NCBI RefSeq assembly: GCF_000190415.1
Contig: NZ_AEWF01000001.1
Span: 124,001-188,000, forward strand
Length of the DNA: 64,000 bases
Source: Candidatus Odyssella thessalonicensis L13
Lineage (GTDB): Bacteria; Pseudomonadota; Alphaproteobacteria; Paracaedibacterales; Paracaedibacteraceae
Direction: 5' to 3'
This document shows positions 60,120 through 64,000 of the stretch, one piece after another (position 1 is the stretch's first letter; the number at the start of each line of letters is the position of its first letter). Made by a program: the position numbers and the translations under genes. Below the pieces are notes generated by a model, which did no database searches, was not told the origin of the DNA, and was given only the letters and a program-made list of their open reading frames with translations.

Positions 60120-61172
60120 ATGATGCTGAAACACACCACAATCTTGCTGGCTTTAATGATGGCTCAACAAGCACTCGCTGGTGAACGTCCGCCTTCTCCT
60201 CAACAGCAAACCATTGAAAATGGATTAAGCCGCGTTGAAGTCGGATTAACAGGAAAGTTGAAAGAGCTGCTGGAGCCGATGAAAAGTGCGACTCCCTCTC
60301 ACTTAAATGACGATATCGATGTCGCTAAGACAACAATTGATCATCTTGAAAAAATGGATGCTGAAGCGCCGAGCTCTGCAAGTAAGACTTCCCAGTATCT
60401 GCATGATCTTACTCTTCTGTCTTTATGGCGCTTTACCTTAGAGCGATTAACCTATTATATCGATCTTTCTAAATCTTTAGTTGATCTCAATCAGAAGCTT
60501 CTGCGTGAAATTGAACTTACGCCTCGGCGCCCGGCAGAAGAACTTAAACGTCCTGTGCCGGCCGCTTCACTGTGGAGCCGCTTTTGTAACAGCGCCTACG
60601 CGTGTACTATTGGCAAAGTCTCCGATTGGTATGCGGGCTGGCAGGCGGAGCGACAAAGGCAACAAGAGTTAGCTAAACAAAGAGTTATTGCTATCCTGAA
60701 TGCTAAATATGGGCAAGGCTTTAATGCCACCACCTTTATAGAGCAAGCAGTCAGAGCACGACTCGGGAGTATCTATAATATAGAGGACTTATTATCCTCG
60801 GCTCTTAAGCGTGAACCTCAAGCCAATGCCACCAGATTACTGAAGCTGATGCAAGATATTGACCACCAACGGATGCAGGAACGGTTTGAGCAGATGGGCT
60901 CCAGTAGCTCAACCTCCTCACCGAGCTCATTTTATCCTGAACAGGTCACAACTTCCGTAGCTTCAGATCATTTGGCTGCAACTCACACACCTACCCATGC
61001 TGATACGGTAAGAGAAGCTCCCCAGCACCCGCCTGTGCCAACGCCGCCCACTTTTAGCTTAGAGAAGAACTCGGGTGGTCAAGAGGTGAGAAATACTTAT
61101 AATGTAGGGCAATCCTATAGCGTGGGCGATCAATTTTTAGGTGTTCAGGAAAGGGATCTAAAAGTAAATTAA
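60120..61172 (+). CDS. Exported protein of unknown function
   Basis: 350 aa from 60120 (GAGG 6 bases upstream); 60108 is an alternative. Signal peptide MMLKHTTILLALMMAQQALA. Helical N-terminal region (about 25-145), a short segment with two Cys (FCNSAYACTIG), a basic Gln/Arg-rich helix (ERQRQQELAKQRVIAIL), a second helical region, and a Ser/Thr/His/Pro-rich tail ending NTYNVGQSYSVGDQFLG. Last of the exported run. No family recognised. Confidence 0.7.
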   Translation: MMLKHTTILLALMMAQQALAGERPPSPQQQTIENGLSRVEVGLTGKLKELLEPMKSATPSHLNDDIDVAKTTIDHLEKMDAEAPSSASKTSQYLHDLTLLSLWRFTLERLTYYIDLSKSLVDLNQKLLREIELTPRRPAEELKRPVPAASLWSRFCNSAYACTIGKVSDWYAGWQAERQRQQELAKQRVIAILNAKYGQGFNATTFIEQAVRARLGSIYNIEDLLSSALKREPQANATRLLKLMQDIDHQRMQERFEQMGSSSSTSSPSSFYPEQVTTSVASDHLAATHTPTHADTVREAPQHPPVPTPPTFSLEKNSGGQEVRNTYNVGQSYSVGDQFLGVQERDLKVN

Positions 61173-61181
61173 GCAGAGTTT

Positions 61182-62927
61182 TTAAAGCTCTGCCGTTGCT
61201 TCAATTAACCAGCTTGCAGTATCAGGATCTAGATAAGGCAGTAGGGTTTCCCTGACTTTAGCATGATACTGGTTTAACCATTCCCACTCTGCGGAAGTGA
61301 GCAGGGTTTCGTCAATTAAACGACGATCAATAGGCGCCAAGGTTAAGGTTTCAAAGCCTAACATGGGCCGCTCAAAATGGCCTTCGATGCGCTTAACGGT
61401 GACTAAGTTTTCAATGCGAATCCCATAGGCGTTTTCCTTATAGTAACCGGGCTCATTTGACAGAATCATCCCTGGCCTTAACGAGACCTGGCTTCCAGCT
61501 TTGGAAATCCTTTGCGGTCCTTCGTGAACATTTAAATAATAGCCAACACCATGGCCGGTGCCATGATCATAATCTAATCCGTATTGCCATAAGTTATAGC
61601 GGGCAAGGACATCCAACTGAGCCCCGGTAGTGCCTTCGGGGAAAAGGGTCATGGCTAATTTAATATGACCTTGAAGGACTAAGGTAAAATTAGTTTTCTG
61701 TTCTGAAGTCGGCTCGCCTAAACAAATGGTCCGGGTAACGTCTGTGGTTCCATTCAAGTATTGCCCCCCCGAATCCACTAAAAGTAAGGAGGAATAGTCA
61801 ATTGTTTTGGCGCTCTGAGGTGTGGCCCGATAGTGAACAATTGCTCCGTTTTCAGCAAAGCCAGCAATTGTTGGAAAGCTTGGCCCTTTATATAAATCTG
61901 CTTCTTGACGAAAGTGTTCTAATTTTTCAGCAATCGAAAGTTCTGTCTCTGTATCTTGGGGAACGGTATCCAGCCAGGCTAAAAACTTGGTTAGCGCCAC
62001 CCCATCCTGTAAATGGGCCTGGCAGATCCCTTCAATTTCTTGGTCTGCTTTACAAGCCTTCATCAATTCAAGCGGATCTACGGCTCTGACGATATTGTTT
62101 GCCAACTTATCGCAAATGATCACGGGCGCAAGTTTGGGATCGATAAGGGTACGTTTACCAGCTAGCCCTTCGATCATTTTATCTAGATCCTCAAGAGGAT
62201 GAAACGTGGCCACCTCTTGTAGATGAAGGTGAACAGAGGCGGGGATCTTACGTTCATCGCAGAAAATACGTACCCCTTGGCCTTTGATTACAAAAGCAAA
62301 CCAATCCACCAACGGACTGTAGGGAAAGTCGCTGCCGCGACAGTTAAGAAGCCAGCAGAGATTATCCGGAGACATCACAAGCGCTGCCTCTACCTCTTGC
62401 TGCACTAATTTATCATAGAAATGAGCTAATTTCTCAGTGTGCGGCTGCCCTGCATACGCCAAATCATGGACCTCGACGGCCTTGAGAGGGCGATCAGGTT
62501 GATCAGACCATAGCTCATCTATAGGGTTGGAATCACAAGGGACAAATTGGAGCCCAGAGTTTTTAGACCACCCGGTGAAGTCATGGTCTGACATTAACCA
62601 CGGATCAAAACCTATCCGCGTAAGGGGAATTTCTAAGTTTTTAACATACTCGCTGGGTTTACAATCAGCAATGGCGATAACTTTGACGTAGGTAAGATTA
62701 ACTTGTTGCTTGGCTTGTAAGCTGTAACGCCCATCGACAAACAGGGCAATATGATCATGGAAAACCAAAGCTAAACCAGCAGAGCCCGTAAAATCGGTCA
62801 GCCATGCTAACCGCTCATCAGCTTCGACGACGTATTCGCCTTGATAACGATCACTTCTTGGTACAATAAAGCAGTCGAGATTTTTTTGCTTGAGCAGCGC
62901 TTGCAAGGAAGTAATTTTAAGTGTCAT
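61182..62927 (-). CDS. pepP: Xaa-Pro aminopeptidase (M24B, long form)
   Basis: Releases N-terminal residues before proline. The 581-aa protein is of the three-domain long form (creatinase-like N-terminal domains, then the pita-bread catalytic domain). Metal ligands lie in LLVDSGGQYLNGTTDVTRT (two Asp), DHGTGHGVGYYLNVHEGP (His), LSNEPGYY (Glu) and GIRIENL (Glu). It has no signal peptide and so is cytoplasmic. Its end nearly meets the end of the exported gene upstream. Confidence 0.94.
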   Translation of the reverse strand: MTLKITSLQALLKQKNLDCFIVPRSDRYQGEYVVEADERLAWLTDFTGSAGLALVFHDHIALFVDGRYSLQAKQQVNLTYVKVIAIADCKPSEYVKNLEIPLTRIGFDPWLMSDHDFTGWSKNSGLQFVPCDSNPIDELWSDQPDRPLKAVEVHDLAYAGQPHTEKLAHFYDKLVQQEVEAALVMSPDNLCWLLNCRGSDFPYSPLVDWFAFVIKGQGVRIFCDERKIPASVHLHLQEVATFHPLEDLDKMIEGLAGKRTLIDPKLAPVIICDKLANNIVRAVDPLELMKACKADQEIEGICQAHLQDGVALTKFLAWLDTVPQDTETELSIAEKLEHFRQEADLYKGPSFPTIAGFAENGAIVHYRATPQSAKTIDYSSLLLVDSGGQYLNGTTDVTRTICLGEPTSEQKTNFTLVLQGHIKLAMTLFPEGTTGAQLDVLARYNLWQYGLDYDHGTGHGVGYYLNVHEGPQRISKAGSQVSLRPGMILSNEPGYYKENAYGIRIENLVTVKRIEGHFERPMLGFETLTLAPIDRRLIDETLLTSAEWEWLNQYHAKVRETLLPYLDPDTASWLIEATAEL

Positions 62928-62952
62928 GCATTATCCAATGGTTAATTGAACG

Positions 62953-63999
62953 CTATAGCAACACCCAGGTTGCTAACCCTAAGAAAACTGAAAAGCCCAC
63001 AACATCGGTAGTTGTGGACATAATAGGGCCTGCGCTGATGGCCGGGTCAAGATTAATACGATGCAGAATATAAGGAATAAACGCCCCCGCAAAACCTGAC
63101 CATATAATATTGAATATCAAGGCTGTGCCAATAATCAGACCAATCTTCACATCCCTAGTCCAGGCAATGGTTATACTCGAAAGAATGAGGGCTAATGCCG
63201 CACCATTGACAGCAGCAATGCCTAATTCGCGTTTAATTGCTGCTAATACATGGCCAACGCGTAAATTATAGAGCGATAAAGAACGCACAGTCACAGTCAT
63301 CGTTTGCATGCCCGCATTGCCACCCATCGAAGCGACAATTGGCATTAAAAAGGCCAGAACCACAAATTTGTCGAGAGCTTGCTCAAAGTGGGCAATCACG
63401 GCGGAGGCAATCAAGCAATTGATTAAACTAATAAAAAGCCATCGGAAACGGCTTAAACTAGCTTGCATTATATTGCTATAAAGGGAGCTTTCTTCCGTCA
63501 CACCTCCCAGCTTTAAGATGTCATCACCAGCTTCTTCTTCAATAACGTTGATAATATCATCAACAGTAATCATCCCAGCAATGCGACCATCTTGCTCGAC
63601 CACGGGCATGGAACTTAAGCTATACCGTCTAAAGATGTAGGCTACTTCTTCCTGATCTAAATTTACCGGGACTGTCTTGATCTCAGTATTCATCACCTTA
63701 GAGACGGGGGTGCGTCGTGGGTGACGTAAAATTGAGCTCAAAGGTAATTCGCCGACCGGTTTATCATCGTCATCAACAACATATACATTATAAAAGTGCT
63801 CAGGGAGATTTTCGATATCTTCTAAAGAATTTATAAGCTGACCCAGGGTCCATTGTGGGCTACAGAGGACAACTTCACGTTGCATTAACCGCCCAGCCGA
63901 GTACTCAGGATAGCTTAGAGTCTTTTCAAAGGTAATCCGTTCTTCAATCGGAATGGCATCAAGCACTTCACGTTGCTTGTCTTCATGCAAGTCCTCAAG
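62953..63999 (-). CDS. mgtE: Magnesium transporter MgtE (5' end outside window)
   Basis: Mg2+ channel of the MgtE family. The visible part has the end of the N domain (open frame to the window edge; LEDLHEDKQREVL), two CBS domains (about 63960-63500: AGRLMQREVVLCSP..., VVEQDGRIAGMITVDDIINVIEEEAGDD), then five membrane segments with VASMGGNAGMQTMTVTVRSL and the pore region. The C-terminus is complete at VLL. The true start lies beyond the right end. Confidence 0.94.
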   Translation of the reverse strand, partial: LEDLHEDKQREVLDAIPIEERITFEKTLSYPEYSAGRLMQREVVLCSPQWTLGQLINSLEDIENLPEHFYNVYVVDDDDKPVGELPLSSILRHPRRTPVSKVMNTEIKTVPVNLDQEEVAYIFRRYSLSSMPVVEQDGRIAGMITVDDIINVIEEEAGDDILKLGGVTEESSLYSNIMQASLSRFRWLFISLINCLIASAVIAHFEQALDKFVVLAFLMPIVASMGGNAGMQTMTVTVRSLSLYNLRVGHVLAAIKRELGIAAVNGAALALILSSITIAWTRDVKIGLIIGTALIFNIIWSGFAGAFIPYILHRINLDPAISAGPIMSTTTDVVGFSVFLGLATWVLL

Positions 64000-64000
64000 A

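Overview
The window looks like a chromosome segment of a low-GC alphaproteobacterium of the Holosporales/Paracaedibacter type, that is, a flagellated bacterium living inside protists. This is inference. The housekeeping genes and their order are alphaproteobacterial: sucA-sucB-lpd, LpxI in place of LpxH, three-part PntAA/PntAB/PntB, lgt-midA-pgeF, and gpmI-ctpA-deacetylase-rppH. About a third of the genes encode Sec-exported proteins that I cannot assign, several with coiled-coil, ankyrin, protease or toxin-like folds, as expected of an intracellular lifestyle. No rRNA, transposase, phage or CRISPR was found. There is one tRNA (Val, anticodon UAC).

Layout: 1-5.8 kb, 2-oxoglutarate dehydrogenase (sucA, cut by the window edge; sucB; lpd) with a transposon-like hairpin between sucB and lpd. 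5.9-12.2 kb, filament genes: two flagellins, each behind a near-consensus sigma-54 promoter, then fliD and fliS. 12.2-17.6 kb (minus strand), rlmN and the lipid A/fatty acid run skp-fabZ-lpxA-lpxD-lpxI, with lpxD out of its usual place and no lpxB. 18.1-25.9 kb, accessory: two exported proteins with the same 24-residue C-terminal module, an outer membrane barrel, rnc, a TraB/GumN gene split by an in-frame TAG, and an orphan exported protein. 26.0-31.6 kb: gcvT-gcvH-gcvPA (no gcvPB) with a CDGSH protein, then mutL-coq7. 31.7-34.7 kb: two exported proteins with toxin-like folds, one HicA-like and one CheD/deamidase-like. 34.8-37.8 kb: pntAA-pntAB-pntB. 38-39 kb: two small exported proteins with a common SYW tail. 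39.3-44 kb: gpmI-ctpA-deacetylase-rppH. 44.2-51.1 kb, accessory: a 38-codon secreted peptide, a coiled-coil/ankyrin protein, a subtilase, a second coiled-coil protein and a papain-like protease. 51.3-57 kb: lgt-midA-pgeF, HU, tRNA-Val, lptM, rnr. 57-61.2 kb: a barrel and four exported helical proteins. 61.2-64 kb: pepP and mgtE (cut by the window edge).

The main novelty candidates are in the exported set. They are: (i) the common C-terminal module GW-x2-RFNG-x-DWSRLRR; (ii) a recurrent mature N-terminus M-[D/E]-A-P in otherwise unrelated exported proteins; (iii) exported proteins built on HicA-like and CheD-like folds that normally work in the cytoplasm; and (iv) a minimal secreted peptide. 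Together these suggest a family of host-directed proteins sharing end-signals with different bodies. All functional statements about them are inferences from sequence reading alone.
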